DNA from: Candidatus Obscuribacterales bacterium
GTDB lineage: Bacteria; Cyanobacteriota; Vampirovibrionia; Obscuribacterales; Obscuribacteraceae
Direction: 5' to 3'
DNA length: 64,000 nt
Assembly: GCA_019744775.1 (NCBI GenBank)
Contig: JAIETZ010000002.1
Coordinates: 434,001 to 498,000, forward strand
Shown here: piece after piece, positions 24,783 through 33,380 of the stretch
Layout of the letters: every line of letters begins with the position of its first letter
Position numbering within the stretch: position 1 is the first letter of the stretch
Notes under the pieces: model-generated
What the model saw: only the letters and a program-made list of their open reading frames with translations
What the model was told of the DNA's origin: nothing
Database searches by the model: none
Translations under genes and position numbers: made by a program

Positions 24783-25174
24783 TGAGAGTAGACCTTATAG
24801 AAGTAGTGTTTCGACCGCAATGCGGACGAAGAAAAAGTCACAGGGAGATGAATATACAATGCAACAATGCGGTGACATCTCGTAATAAAGAGCGCCAATT
24901 TGATGCGGCACTCCAAGTACGGTGGATGAAATCGGTATCCGGAAAGTGGCTTTGCACCTGAACCTTCGGCAATAGAACTCAAAGGTAGAGCAAGACAGCC
25001 TGACAATTTCAGTGACACTATAGCACGATTCACCAGCGAATTACTATCTTTGAGCATGCGATTCAACATAAATCATATGCCTTAGCGTGACAATGAATCA
25101 TTCGAATGCTGGACTCCTCTTTAGATACTCGCCGAATTCCGCTTTGGAAACACAGAGAAATTCTGTCAAGTCAC
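24783..25174. other. Intergenic region between divergent rbp and aminopeptidase genes
   Basis: About 390 bp without a supportable gene; reading frames found here are shadows or lack ribosome sites. It should hold the minus-strand promoter and leader of the RRM gene. No strong stem or repeat seen. Confidence 0.4.
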
Positions 25175-25203
25175 TGTCAACGACAAGTTCAACTTGTGAT
25201 AAT
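25175..25203 (+). promoter_or_regulatory. Candidate promoter with palindromic spacer for the M1 aminopeptidase
   Basis: TGTCAA (25175-25180) and GATAAT (25198-25203) are 17 bp apart, and the spacer contains the perfect palindrome ACAAGTT-C-AACTTGT (25183-25197). A repressor bound there would occlude polymerase. Confidence 0.4.
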
Positions 25204-25235
25204 CTTTGCTCCATTGCTTTGGAGAGGATTTGCAG

Positions 25236-27830
25236 ATGTCAAAAGATTCAACAGCACTTGCTGAAAAGGATATTCAAGCCTACCGCTTACCGAGAACAGC
25301 TATTCCGTCCAAGTACGAGATAAGCCTGACGCCCGACTTGGCTAAATTCACCTTCGCCGGCGAAGAGACAATTCATCTCGACATCAAGGAGCCGGTCAAA
25401 GAAATTACTCTCAACGCAATCGAAATTGATATACAAAAGGCAACAGTAATATCTTCATCCGGCAAAGAATTGACTGGAAAGATATCGCTTGACGAAAAGC
25501 TTGAGCGTGCAACTTTCAGTTTCGACGAAGCAATTCCTAAAGGACAAGCCAAGTTGTCTATAGAATTCACCGGGATTTTGAACGACAAGTTACATGGGTT
25601 TTATCGCAGCACTTACAAAGATGAAAAGGGCAACGAGAAAGTCTTGGCGACAACACAGTTTGAAGCAGCAGACGCTCGCCGCGCATTTCCTTGTTTTGAC
25701 GAGCCGGATTTCAAAGCGATCTTTGCCGTCACCCTCATTGTCGATGACAAGCTAACCGCTATTTCCAACGGCGCAGTTAAATCAGAAAACAAGCTAGCCA
25801 ACGGCAAGAAAGCAGTTGCATTTGCCGACACGGTAATCATGTCTACCTACCTAGTAGCATTTATCGTCGGTGAATTCATCGGCACAAAAGAAGTAATGGC
25901 AGGCAATGTGCCAATCCGCGTCTGGGCAGTGCCCGGCAAAGAGCGTTTGTCTATATTCGCTCTGGATATTGCACAATTCTCGGTTAATTACTTTGCCAAT
26001 TATTACGGCATTCCATATCCGGGCACCAAAATGGATCTAATTGCCATTCCGGACTTTGCTTTCGGCGCTATGGAAAATTTAGGAGCAATTACATTCCGCG
26101 AAACAGCGTTGCTCGTCGATGAGAAGACAGCATCTCACGCTGAGATGGAAAGAATTGCCGATGTGGTGGCACATGAAATTGCCCACATGTGGTTTGGTGA
26201 TTTGGTAACAATGAAATGGTGGAACGGTATATGGCTAAACGAAGCATTCGCTACATTTGCCGAAATGCGCGCAGTAGATGCCTGGAAACCAAACTGGAAA
26301 CGCTGGGATTCTTTCGGAGTCTCTCGCAGTTCTGCCTTTGGTGTTGACGGACTGAAGAGCACTCGCCCAATTGAATTCCCTGTGCTCAGTCCGCAAGATG
26401 CTAACGGCATGTTTGATGTTTTGACCTATGAAAAAGGCGCATCTGTCTTGAGAATGCTTGAGCAGTATTTGGGCGCTGAAGTATTCCAAAAAGGCGTCAG
26501 CCTCTATTTGAACAAGCACCAATTCGACAATGCTGAAACAACAGATCTCTGGGACGGCATTGAAGAATCCTGCAAGCAGCCTGTAAGACAAATAATGGAT
26601 TCCTGGATATTCCAACAGGGATTTCCTGTAATCACTGCTTCAGTTGATGAGTCGGGCACAAAGCTCAAGCTCAGCCAAGAGCGCTTCTTCTACCTGAAAG
26701 AAGCCGGCAACAAGCAGTTGTTCCATGTGCCTATTATGTTGAGAGCACAAACAGACAAAGGTGCATTCAACAAGAAATTCATTCTGTCCGAGAAGGAAAC
26801 AGAAATTGAATTGCCCGGCAAAATTGAATGGGTTGTGATAAATGAAGGCGGTCACGGCTTCTATCGTGTTGCTTATTCGGATCAATTGATGAGCGCGCTG
26901 ACAAGCAACCTAAAAGCTGATTCGCCAATTCGCCTGGCACCAATTGAACGCTTCAATTTAGTCAATGACACATGGGCTTTGACTGTGGCTGGACATATTT
27001 CAGTTAAGCAATACTTGAAGATGGTGAACATGTTCAAGGACGAAAATGATAAGAATGTCTGGGCCGTCATCATTGGCTCGCTTGGATATTTGAACCGAAC
27101 AATTGCTGATGCCGATAGAGCAAAACTCGAGGCATTCAGTCGTCAATTACTGTCGACCATTGTCGGCAAACTTGGTTTCCAACCGAAATCAGGGGAAGAT
27201 GAATTGACTAAGCAATTGCGCGGAATGGCCATTGGCGCTGCCGGGACTCTCGGTAACGACAAAGACATTCAAAAGCAAGCGCTTGAATGGTACGGCAAAT
27301 ATCAAAAAGACAAACAAGCCGTTGATCCAAACGTAGTGCCTGCGCTTGTTTCCATTCTTGCTTTTGCCGGTGACGAAAAGCGTTACGAAGAATTCTTCAA
27401 TGAATTCAAGAACGCAAAAACACCACAAGATGAACAGCGCTACTTGTTTGCTCTTGTTACTTTCCAGAACAAGGACTTGCTTGTTAAGACTCTGCAAAAG
27501 ACTCTCGGCAATGACATCAAGTCGCAAAACGCACCATACTTGGTGCAGTCAGCACTCGGTAATGTTGTCGGTCGCGGCGCAGCTTGGGATTTCGTCAAGT
27601 CCAACTGGAAAGACATCCTCAAGCGCTTCCCGGACAATGCAATTCCACGCATGGTCGAAGGAATAACCAGCCTTGTCTCTCATGAATGGGCCAAGGACAC
27701 CCGCAAATTCTTCATTGATAATCCGGTGAAGCAGGGCGGCAAATCCATCGACCAGCACCTGGAAAAGCAAGATATTGCTGTTGCATTTAAAGACAGAGCC
27801 GACAAGTCCATAGCGGCTGATTTGTCTTAA
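25236..27830 (+). CDS. pepN: M1-family aminopeptidase (puromycin-sensitive/APN type)
   Basis: An 864-residue zinc metallo-exopeptidase that removes N-terminal residues from peptides. The substrate-anchoring motif is GAMENLGAITFRE and the zinc site is HEIAHMWFGDLVTMKWW followed by the distal Glu in LNEAFATF. The N-terminal beta-domain starts RLPRTAIPSKYEISLTPDLA, and the C-terminal ERAP1-like helical domain spans roughly 520-860. No signal peptide, so it is cytoplasmic. ATG at 25236, with GGAGAGGA upstream, is preferred to a TTG at 25206. The organisation is closer to the eukaryote/Gram-positive puromycin-sensitive type than to E. coli PepN, so the symbol is a family label. A candidate promoter precedes it. 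Confidence 0.93.
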   Translation: MSKDSTALAEKDIQAYRLPRTAIPSKYEISLTPDLAKFTFAGEETIHLDIKEPVKEITLNAIEIDIQKATVISSSGKELTGKISLDEKLERATFSFDEAIPKGQAKLSIEFTGILNDKLHGFYRSTYKDEKGNEKVLATTQFEAADARRAFPCFDEPDFKAIFAVTLIVDDKLTAISNGAVKSENKLANGKKAVAFADTVIMSTYLVAFIVGEFIGTKEVMAGNVPIRVWAVPGKERLSIFALDIAQFSVNYFANYYGIPYPGTKMDLIAIPDFAFGAMENLGAITFRETALLVDEKTASHAEMERIADVVAHEIAHMWFGDLVTMKWWNGIWLNEAFATFAEMRAVDAWKPNWKRWDSFGVSRSSAFGVDGLKSTRPIEFPVLSPQDANGMFDVLTYEKGASVLRMLEQYLGAEVFQKGVSLYLNKHQFDNAETTDLWDGIEESCKQPVRQIMDSWIFQQGFPVITASVDESGTKLKLSQERFFYLKEAGNKQLFHVPIMLRAQTDKGAFNKKFILSEKETEIELPGKIEWVVINEGGHGFYRVAYSDQLMSALTSNLKADSPIRLAPIERFNLVNDTWALTVAGHISVKQYLKMVNMFKDENDKNVWAVIIGSLGYLNRTIADADRAKLEAFSRQLLSTIVGKLGFQPKSGEDELTKQLRGMAIGAAGTLGNDKDIQKQALEWYGKYQKDKQAVDPNVVPALVSILAFAGDEKRYEEFFNEFKNAKTPQDEQRYLFALVTFQNKDLLVKTLQKTLGNDIKSQNAPYLVQSALGNVVGRGAAWDFVKSNWKDILKRFPDNAIPRMVEGITSLVSHEWAKDTRKFFIDNPVKQGGKSIDQHLEKQDIAVAFKDRADKSIAADLS

Positions 27831-27864
27831 ACCACAGACAAGAAACTTAACTGAGGAAATGAAC

Positions 27865-27896
27865 CAATATACCCAGGCAAAAGCCTGGGTATATTG
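27865..27896. repeat. 14-bp perfect hairpin after the aminopeptidase gene
   Basis: CAATATACCCAGGC-AAAA-GCCTGGGTATATTG: perfect 14-bp stem with an AAAA loop. No T-run follows, so it is not a classical intrinsic terminator; it may stabilise the 3' end of the mRNA or act between the two genes. Confidence 0.7.
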
Positions 27897-27943
27897 CTGA
27901 CGGCTACTCCATTCAATTAATCTCCTGTTCAAGGAAAGTAACA

Positions 27944-29626
27944 ATGAACAAGATCCAGCGCAGATCTGTCACTTGGTTGGTGTTTGTTGCATTGGTCTGC
28001 GAGATAGCTGCACCTGCTAATAGCCAATCGTCGGCTAACACCGAAACGAAATTGTTGGGTCTTTGGCACAATGGAGACGGGTTCGAAATGGAATTCCGTC
28101 ACGCCGGGCCAAATATTGTCGGGGTTCTAGTCAAAATACCCAGCGGCTTTACCGGGCGTCAAACGGTCGGCGCCAACCTCTTTTCCGGAGGAGTCGTTTC
28201 AGGACAACAGATTAAGGGACTCTGGCAACATTTCCCTTCACGTGAATACGGAAAATTGGCTACGTTACACGTACCTGCCACTATTTCATTCAAAGACGCA
28301 AAGACTCTCAACCTAGCTACATTTCGTGCTTACGTGGGCGCTCAGACACATGCGATAACAGGAGAACATAGAAATGTCCGGTGGCTACCGGATAGGGATC
28401 CCGTCACCTACAACTGGTTTCGGCTAGGTCCATCATCTGTTGGAGACGAATCGCTCGTTACCGCTGACGATTTCAAAAATCACGTACTCAGCGAAAAAAA
28501 CGGCAAGAAGTCAGTCTTTGATCGCATCGACAAGGACGGCAATGGTTGTTTGAGTCAGTCCGAAGTTGCAGCTGCCGTCTCCAATCCGGAATTCAAAGGC
28601 AAAGATGCTGAAGCTGTGACGCTCATATACAACCATCCCGATATTTCCACCCTCTCACCAGCAAATGATGGCGTTAGGTGCACAGGAATTTCCAAAGATG
28701 ACATTTCCTTGATCACAAAAAACGATGCTAACAAGAAAATGGTAATGGACAACCTGGAAACCATTCGGAAGTTTCAAGACAAATCAAAAGGAAATCTCTT
28801 TGGTCCGGGTGATTCGGTAAACGCCAATGGCGTCAAACAAGGTGAAGTTGGCGATTGTAATTTTCTCTCTCCTCTTTCTTCATGGGCCGACACTCCGGAG
28901 GGCAAGAAATCCATTCGCGAAATGATTAAGCCAGCAGGCAAAGACAAAGACGGCAACGATCAATACACAGTAACATTTCACGATCCTAAAAATCCCAGCA
29001 AAACATTTGATGTTACCGTCACCAAGCCATCGGAAAGCGAACTAATCAATTACGCCAAGGGCACGGAAAATGGCACATGGGCAGCAACAATTGAAAAGGC
29101 CTACGGTAAATATAGAGCAGATCATGATGAAAACGGCAATGTAATTAGCAGAACCATTGGCAGTGGCGAACCTATACAACTAGGAGCAGGCGGACACACA
29201 AGTGCCAAAAATGCCATCACCATACTCACAGGAAAGAAAGCTGAGAACATCGATATCAATTCCTTTGGACAATCACTAAGTGACCTCGATAAGGATCTAA
29301 CAAAAGCATTTACCGGCAACAAACCAGTGATGACTGCCGCTATAGAAGGGCCCGGCGAAGGAGCGATGAAGAAACCCTGGTATGCAAAATGGCTCATGCA
29401 GCCAGCCGGTGGTCTCGATGGCGATAAATCCGCCACATCCGGACTAACAGCCGGTCACGAATACAGTGTGCTTGGTTACGATCCAAAATCACAACAAGTA
29501 ACCATTCGTAATCCTTACGGCTCCAACGACGCCAAGGATCCGAATATGGTTAGCAAAAACGGCACATTCAAAATGTCTCTAACTGACTTCCAAAAGAACT
29601 TTAGCCACTATACCCTGGCTAAATAG
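27944..29626 (+). CDS. Secreted calpain-like (C2) cysteine protease with EF-hand loop
   Basis: A 560-residue exported protein. Signal peptide at about 1-27; an N-terminal beta-rich domain (about 33-165, LLGLWHNGDGFEMEFRHAG) of unknown type; then a canonical EF-hand loop DKDGNGCLSQSE at 196-207 with D1, D3, N5 and E12 in place. The C-terminal calpain-type domain has QGEVGDCNFLSPLSS (catalytic C305), GHEYSVLGYD (H505) and VTIRNPYGSND (N523), matching the calpain QGxxGDCxFL, GHAYS and RNPWG motifs in order. Family members are Ca2+-dependent or constitutive thiol proteases; EF-hand plus calpain core suggests Ca2+ control in the periplasm or outside the cell (inference). Ribosome site AAGGAAAG precedes ATG. 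Stand-alone gene. Confidence 0.8.
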   Translation: MNKIQRRSVTWLVFVALVCEIAAPANSQSSANTETKLLGLWHNGDGFEMEFRHAGPNIVGVLVKIPSGFTGRQTVGANLFSGGVVSGQQIKGLWQHFPSREYGKLATLHVPATISFKDAKTLNLATFRAYVGAQTHAITGEHRNVRWLPDRDPVTYNWFRLGPSSVGDESLVTADDFKNHVLSEKNGKKSVFDRIDKDGNGCLSQSEVAAAVSNPEFKGKDAEAVTLIYNHPDISTLSPANDGVRCTGISKDDISLITKNDANKKMVMDNLETIRKFQDKSKGNLFGPGDSVNANGVKQGEVGDCNFLSPLSSWADTPEGKKSIREMIKPAGKDKDGNDQYTVTFHDPKNPSKTFDVTVTKPSESELINYAKGTENGTWAATIEKAYGKYRADHDENGNVISRTIGSGEPIQLGAGGHTSAKNAITILTGKKAENIDINSFGQSLSDLDKDLTKAFTGNKPVMTAAIEGPGEGAMKKPWYAKWLMQPAGGLDGDKSATSGLTAGHEYSVLGYDPKSQQVTIRNPYGSNDAKDPNMVSKNGTFKMSLTDFQKNFSHYTLAK

Positions 29627-29736
29627 TGATCCTAAGTATGAAGCGTCGCTTAGGTATTTCTTACGATTTGCTTGGCATAGCTTCATAGTCAGCCGGTAGC
29701 GCTTAGAATTGACTCCTAGGCTCAATAGCTGAGGAG

Positions 29737-30843
29737 ATGAATGTGCTAAAGGCAGGTATTGTTGGACTTCCCAACGTAGGTAAATCAACGCTTTTCAATG
29801 CTTTGACGGCGTCGTATCAGGCGGAGAGCGCCAATTACCCATTTTGCACAATTGAACCAAACTCCGGGATAGTAAAGGTTCCAGATAAGCGTCTTTGGGA
29901 GCTGGAGAAGCTAGTTAAGCCGCAAAATGTCTTGCCGGCAGCTTTTGAATTTGTCGACATTGCCGGTCTTGTACGTGGCGCCAGCAAGGGCGAAGGTCTA
30001 GGCAATCAGTTTTTGGCGCACATTCGCGAAGTAGATGCCATTGTTCACGTAGTACGCTGCTTTGATGACGACAACATTACACACGTTGATGGTCCAGTTG
30101 ATCCAATTCGTGACGTGGAGACAATTCACATTGAATTGGCCATGGCTGATGCCGGTTCCATTGATAAGCGCGTCGATCGTTTGCAAAAGCAAGTTAAGCA
30201 GGGCGATAAACGCGCGCAATTAGAAGTGCAAATGTTCAACAAGATTCGTCCATGTTTGGACAATGTTGAACCAATTGATTTGAAAATGTTCAATGACGAA
30301 GAACTCAAAGTTTTGCCGCAATTGCAAATGCTATCAAGCAAGCCAATGCTCTATGCAGCCAACGTCAAAGAAGAAGAGCTAGCAAATCCAGATGGCAACA
30401 GACACGTGCAAGCATTACGCGAGTTAGCCAAAAAAGAAAATCGCCCTGTCGTTATTATCTCCGCTCAGATTGAAGCAGAACTTGCCGCACTTACTCCTGA
30501 AGAGCGAGAAGGCTATTTGCAAAGTCTTGGTGTAAAAGATTCCGGTGTAAACAACTTGATTCGTGCAGCATTTGATCTTTTGGGACTGAAAACATATTTC
30601 ACTGCCGGTGAAAAAGAAGTACGCGCCTGGCCTTTTCCTAGTGGCTTCACATCACCGCAGTGCGCAGGGATTATTCATACCGATTTCGAAAAAGGATTCA
30701 TCCGCGCTGAAGTAATTGGTTATGACGATTACATTACATCCGGCTCTGAAAAGGGCGCCAAGGATAAGGGACTAATGCGCTTAGAAGGTAAGGAATACCT
30801 GATGAAAGACGGCGATATAGTCCACTTCCGATTTAACGTCTAA
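29737..30843 (+). CDS. ychF: Ribosome-associated GTPase/ATPase YchF (OLA1 family)
   Basis: A 368-residue TRAFAC P-loop protein. G1 is GLPNVGKSTLFNAL and G3 is DIAGLVRGASKGEGLGNQFL. The G4 position lacks the NKxD of typical GTPases, as is known for YchF, which prefers ATP. The C-terminal TGS domain ends ALG-like with VRAWPFPSG, GIIHTDFEKGFIRAEVIGYD and GDIVHFRFNV. It binds ribosomes and takes part in stress responses. ATG at 29737 abuts GAGGAG, too close for good initiation; GTG at 29743 lies six bases after it and may be the true start (MLKAGIVGL). Two alternative hairpins occur in the upstream interval. Confidence 0.96.
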   Translation: MNVLKAGIVGLPNVGKSTLFNALTASYQAESANYPFCTIEPNSGIVKVPDKRLWELEKLVKPQNVLPAAFEFVDIAGLVRGASKGEGLGNQFLAHIREVDAIVHVVRCFDDDNITHVDGPVDPIRDVETIHIELAMADAGSIDKRVDRLQKQVKQGDKRAQLEVQMFNKIRPCLDNVEPIDLKMFNDEELKVLPQLQMLSSKPMLYAANVKEEELANPDGNRHVQALRELAKKENRPVVIISAQIEAELAALTPEEREGYLQSLGVKDSGVNNLIRAAFDLLGLKTYFTAGEKEVRAWPFPSGFTSPQCAGIIHTDFEKGFIRAEVIGYDDYITSGSEKGAKDKGLMRLEGKEYLMKDGDIVHFRFNV

Positions 30844-30977
30844 AGCCAAAATACAAGCCACTTGTTTCAGACTAGCTAAACATAAGGGTCTTGTCGTCTC
30901 CATATTCCAGAAAGACTGCATATAGACAGCATTTTCTACCTTATTTCAGGGCAGCTAAATATGCTGTCAAAATCTTT

Positions 30978-31003
30978 CCATATTTCACTTAGGTTAAATA
31001 TGG
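30978..31003. promoter_or_regulatory. Inverted repeat upstream of fic
   Basis: CCATATTT at 30978-30985 is complementary to AAATATGG at 30996-31003 with a 10-base gap, typical of a dimeric regulator site, about 70 bp before the Fic start. Confidence 0.4.
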
Positions 31004-31010
31004 GCTGGGT

Positions 31011-31046
31011 TCTTATTTTAATAATGAGCCGTATGTTAAAATAAGA
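31011..31046. promoter_or_regulatory. Second inverted repeat over the likely fic promoter
   Basis: TCTTATTTTAA (31011-31021) and TTAAAATAAGA (31036-31046) are perfect 11-bp arms 14 bp apart. The right arm includes a TAAAAT that could be the -10. Fic proteins with C-terminal winged helices may bind their own promoter; this is inference. Confidence 0.45.
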
Positions 31047-31073
31047 GTAATTACAATTAAAGGTACAGAGGGA

Positions 31074-32213
31074 ATGAGCGGAGAACGCGCTGGCAGACTG
31101 ATAAAACAACCTACCGGTTACAGTGCATTCGTCCCTGCACCCTTGCCGCCAACTCCACCCATTGCGCTTACCGGCAGACTGATGCAAATGCTATCGGCAG
31201 CCGATATGGCGCTCGGCAGACTTGATGGAGCTGGAGCCATACTTCCCAATCCAGATCTCTTTGTGGCAATGTATGTTCGCCAAGAAGCTGTTTACAGTTC
31301 CCAAATCGAGGGAACTCAAAGCAGCTTAGAGGACATTCTCAAATTTGAAAGTGGTACCCAAAAGGAGCAGCCAAAAGACATTGAAGAAGTGGTCAATTAT
31401 GTTAGGGCTATGAATTATGGATTGCAGAGGCTGCAGGAATTCCCACTTTCGCTCCGTTTAATTCGTGAGATTCACGAACGCCTCATGCAAGGTGTCCGTG
31501 GTGGCAATAAACAGCCTGGAGAATTTCGCACAAGTCAAAATTGGATTGGCAGCAGAGGTGCAACTCTAGCAAATGCCAGCTATGTTCCGCCGCCAGCGCA
31601 TGAAATGAAAGTGGCACTCGCCAATTTAGAGGAGTTCATTCACTCAAATTCAGATCTGCCACCACTTATTCATTGCGGAGTCGTGCATGCACAATTTGAA
31701 ACAATACATCCATTCCTGGATGGAAATGGAAGGGTCGGAAGACTACTCATAACATTCTTGCTTTGCCAGAAAGAAATTCTGCATCTACCCTTGCTATATC
31801 TCAGCCATTTTTTCAAACGCCATCGGGAACTATATTACGAGAAACTGATGAATGTGCGCCTAAATGGTGATTGGGAAGGATGGCTGGAATTCTTTCTGGA
31901 AGGAGTAAGTGAAGTTAGCAAAGAAGCCGCAGCAACGGCAAAACAAATCTTAGAGCTGCAGGAAGAACACCGAAGAAAAATTCGTAGTGAAATAAGTGGT
32001 GCCACTAATGGGATGGTGCTACTCGATTTCCTTTTCAAAAATCCAATAATTACAGTACGGATGGCCGAACAACATCTAAATTGTGCATACGTCACTGCAG
32101 GAAAGATTATCGAAAAATTCGTCGAGTTAGGTTTACTTAGGGAAACCACTGGCACACGGCGCAACCGAATCTTCCGGTACGAACCCTATCTCCAAATATT
32201 TGCAGAAGACTAA
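31074..32213 (+). CDS. Fic-family AMP-transferase with inhibitory helix and C-terminal winged helix
   Basis: A 379-residue class II-type Fic protein. The N-terminal Fic_N domain includes the autoinhibitory helix motif S75-x3-E79-G80 (SSQIEGTQSS). The catalytic loop is HPFLDGNGRVGR at residues 212-223 (H212 as general base), matching HPFx(D/E)GNGRxxR exactly, and the preceding VVHAQFETI forms the flap side. Residues about 310-379 form a winged helix (MVLLDFLFKNPIITVRMAEQ, VTAGKIIEKFVELGLL). Fic enzymes AMPylate target proteins, and the inhibitory Glu normally clamps activity. A ribosome site GAGGGA precedes ATG. Two inverted repeats lie upstream. No separate antitoxin gene, as expected for class II. 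Confidence 0.93.
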   Translation: MSGERAGRLIKQPTGYSAFVPAPLPPTPPIALTGRLMQMLSAADMALGRLDGAGAILPNPDLFVAMYVRQEAVYSSQIEGTQSSLEDILKFESGTQKEQPKDIEEVVNYVRAMNYGLQRLQEFPLSLRLIREIHERLMQGVRGGNKQPGEFRTSQNWIGSRGATLANASYVPPPAHEMKVALANLEEFIHSNSDLPPLIHCGVVHAQFETIHPFLDGNGRVGRLLITFLLCQKEILHLPLLYLSHFFKRHRELYYEKLMNVRLNGDWEGWLEFFLEGVSEVSKEAAATAKQILELQEEHRRKIRSEISGATNGMVLLDFLFKNPIITVRMAEQHLNCAYVTAGKIIEKFVELGLLRETTGTRRNRIFRYEPYLQIFAED

Positions 32214-32244
32214 AAAAACGGGCGCAATGTGCGCCCGTTTTTTT
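32212..32244 (+). terminator. Bidirectional terminator between fic and tRNA-Glu
   Basis: AAAAAAACGGGCGC-AATGT-GCGCCCGTTTTTTT: 14-bp stem with A-tract and T-tract on either side, so it works for fic on the plus strand and for the tRNA on the minus strand. It overlaps the fic stop codon. Confidence 0.9.
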
Positions 32245-32251
32245 GAAAATC

Positions 32252-32324
32252 TACCCCCAGGGGAATTCGAATCCCCGTTACCTCCGTGAAAGGGAGGTGT
32301 CCTAGGCCTCTAGACGATGAGGGC
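32252..32324 (-). tRNA. trnE: tRNA-Glu (anticodon TTC)
   Basis: A 73-base cloverleaf read on the minus strand. The acceptor stem is GCCCTCA paired with TGGGGGT including the G1-U72 wobble usual for cyanobacterial and plastid tRNA-Glu. D arm TCGTCTAGAGGCCTAGGA, anticodon arm CCTCC-CTTTCAC-GGAGG with TTC, and T arm GGGGATTCGAATTCCCC are all present. CCA is not encoded. In oxygenic and related lineages this tRNA also feeds tetrapyrrole synthesis. A strong promoter lies upstream and a shared terminator downstream. Confidence 0.97.
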
Positions 32325-32344
32325 ATCGAGAGTTAAGGTCAGAA

Positions 32345-32374
32345 ATACTAACAAACAGGCTCTGAGTATGTCAA
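32345..32374 (-). promoter_or_regulatory. Promoter of tRNA-Glu
   Basis: On the minus strand TTGACA (32374-32369) and TAGTAT (32350-32345) are separated by 18 bp, giving a start about 14 bases before the tRNA 5' end. The -35 hexamer is a perfect match to the vegetative consensus. Confidence 0.7.
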
Positions 32375-32441
32375 TTGAGCTCATGGCAACAAGGGCAACC
32401 TGTAGTAAAATCAAAGCCTTCACACAAGCCCAAATAGGTAC

Positions 32442-33380
32442 ATGCAGCGCATGAGCCAGCTCTACAGGTCGTTCAATAATTACTTAAAAGAAATCTTTGG
32501 TACCCGCGTTTACCGGGTGCCGTTGGATGCCGGCTTCACTTGCCCAAACAGAGATGGGGTCCGAGCCTTCGGCGGGTGCACGTTTTGCGACGATCGCGGG
32601 TCGGGAGCTCCGACCATTAAGACTGACTTAGCTATGAAAGAACAATTGCTAAGCGGCATAGAAAGAATAAGACGTCGTTACAAAGCTGAGAAGTTTCTCG
32701 CCTATTTCCAGGCATTTTCCAACACTTACGCGCCTGAGGCAGTGTTGCAGAACCTTTACGAAAATTCCCTGGACCACCCGGATGTGGTCGGTCTGATGAT
32801 TGGCACACGCCCGGATTGCGTCGCCGACAATGTGCTCGATATGATCGCCGATTTTGCCAAACAAACAACTGTCTGGCTGGAATTAGGACTGCAGTCGGCT
32901 AATAACAAGACTCTGGAAAACATCAATCGCGGTCACAGCGCAGAAGAATTTTTTGATGCTGTAAAACGCGCCAAAGCACGCGGTCTCAACGTGGCAACAC
33001 ACTTGATCTTCGGACTGCCTGGTGACGATGAAGAAGAAATGATGTCGACAGTGAAGCAAGTCGCAGTGTGTGGAGTCGATGCGATAAAGATTCACCAACT
33101 TGTAGTCTACAAAGGCACACCAATGGAAGCAGATTTAAAAGCTGGACGCTTGCCGTTGCTTGATGAAGATGTTTACGCCAGATTAGTAGCCAACTCGTTA
33201 GAGATGTTGCCACCGGAAATGATCGTCATGCGCCTTGTTGCAGAGGGCAGCCAGGACGAAGTGTTGGCACCGACATGGTCTTTCAACAAACATCAGACAA
33301 TGGAAAAAATTGAAGCAATACTTACTGAGCGCGGTACGCGTCAGGGAAGTAAATTCAATGACCTAATTCTCGCGCACTAA
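32442..33380 (+). CDS. TIGR01212/YhcC-type radical SAM protein
   Basis: A 312-residue radical SAM enzyme. The cluster motif is the long variant GFTCPNRDGVRAFGGCTFCD, where three Cys bind the [4Fe-4S] centre, typical of the YhcC (TIGR01212) group, which sits in the Elp3-like radical SAM class. Other matches are LAYFQAFSNTYAP, LMIGTRPDCVADNV and WLELGLQSANNKTLENINRG. The reaction is not established for this family. ATG at 32442 is followed by another at 32451; AGG lies just ahead of the first. It converges on the ROK kinase gene and overlaps it by 18 bp. Confidence 0.93.
   Translation: MQRMSQLYRSFNNYLKEIFGTRVYRVPLDAGFTCPNRDGVRAFGGCTFCDDRGSGAPTIKTDLAMKEQLLSGIERIRRRYKAEKFLAYFQAFSNTYAPEAVLQNLYENSLDHPDVVGLMIGTRPDCVADNVLDMIADFAKQTTVWLELGLQSANNKTLENINRGHSAEEFFDAVKRAKARGLNVATHLIFGLPGDDEEEMMSTVKQVAVCGVDAIKIHQLVVYKGTPMEADLKAGRLPLLDEDVYARLVANSLEMLPPEMIVMRLVAEGSQDEVLAPTWSFNKHQTMEKIEAILTERGTRQGSKFNDLILAH

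Noticed and set aside
24677-25069. 130-codon minus-strand frame overlapping the RRM gene
   Set aside because: It overlaps a certain gene in another frame on the same strand and lacks a ribosome site or motif.
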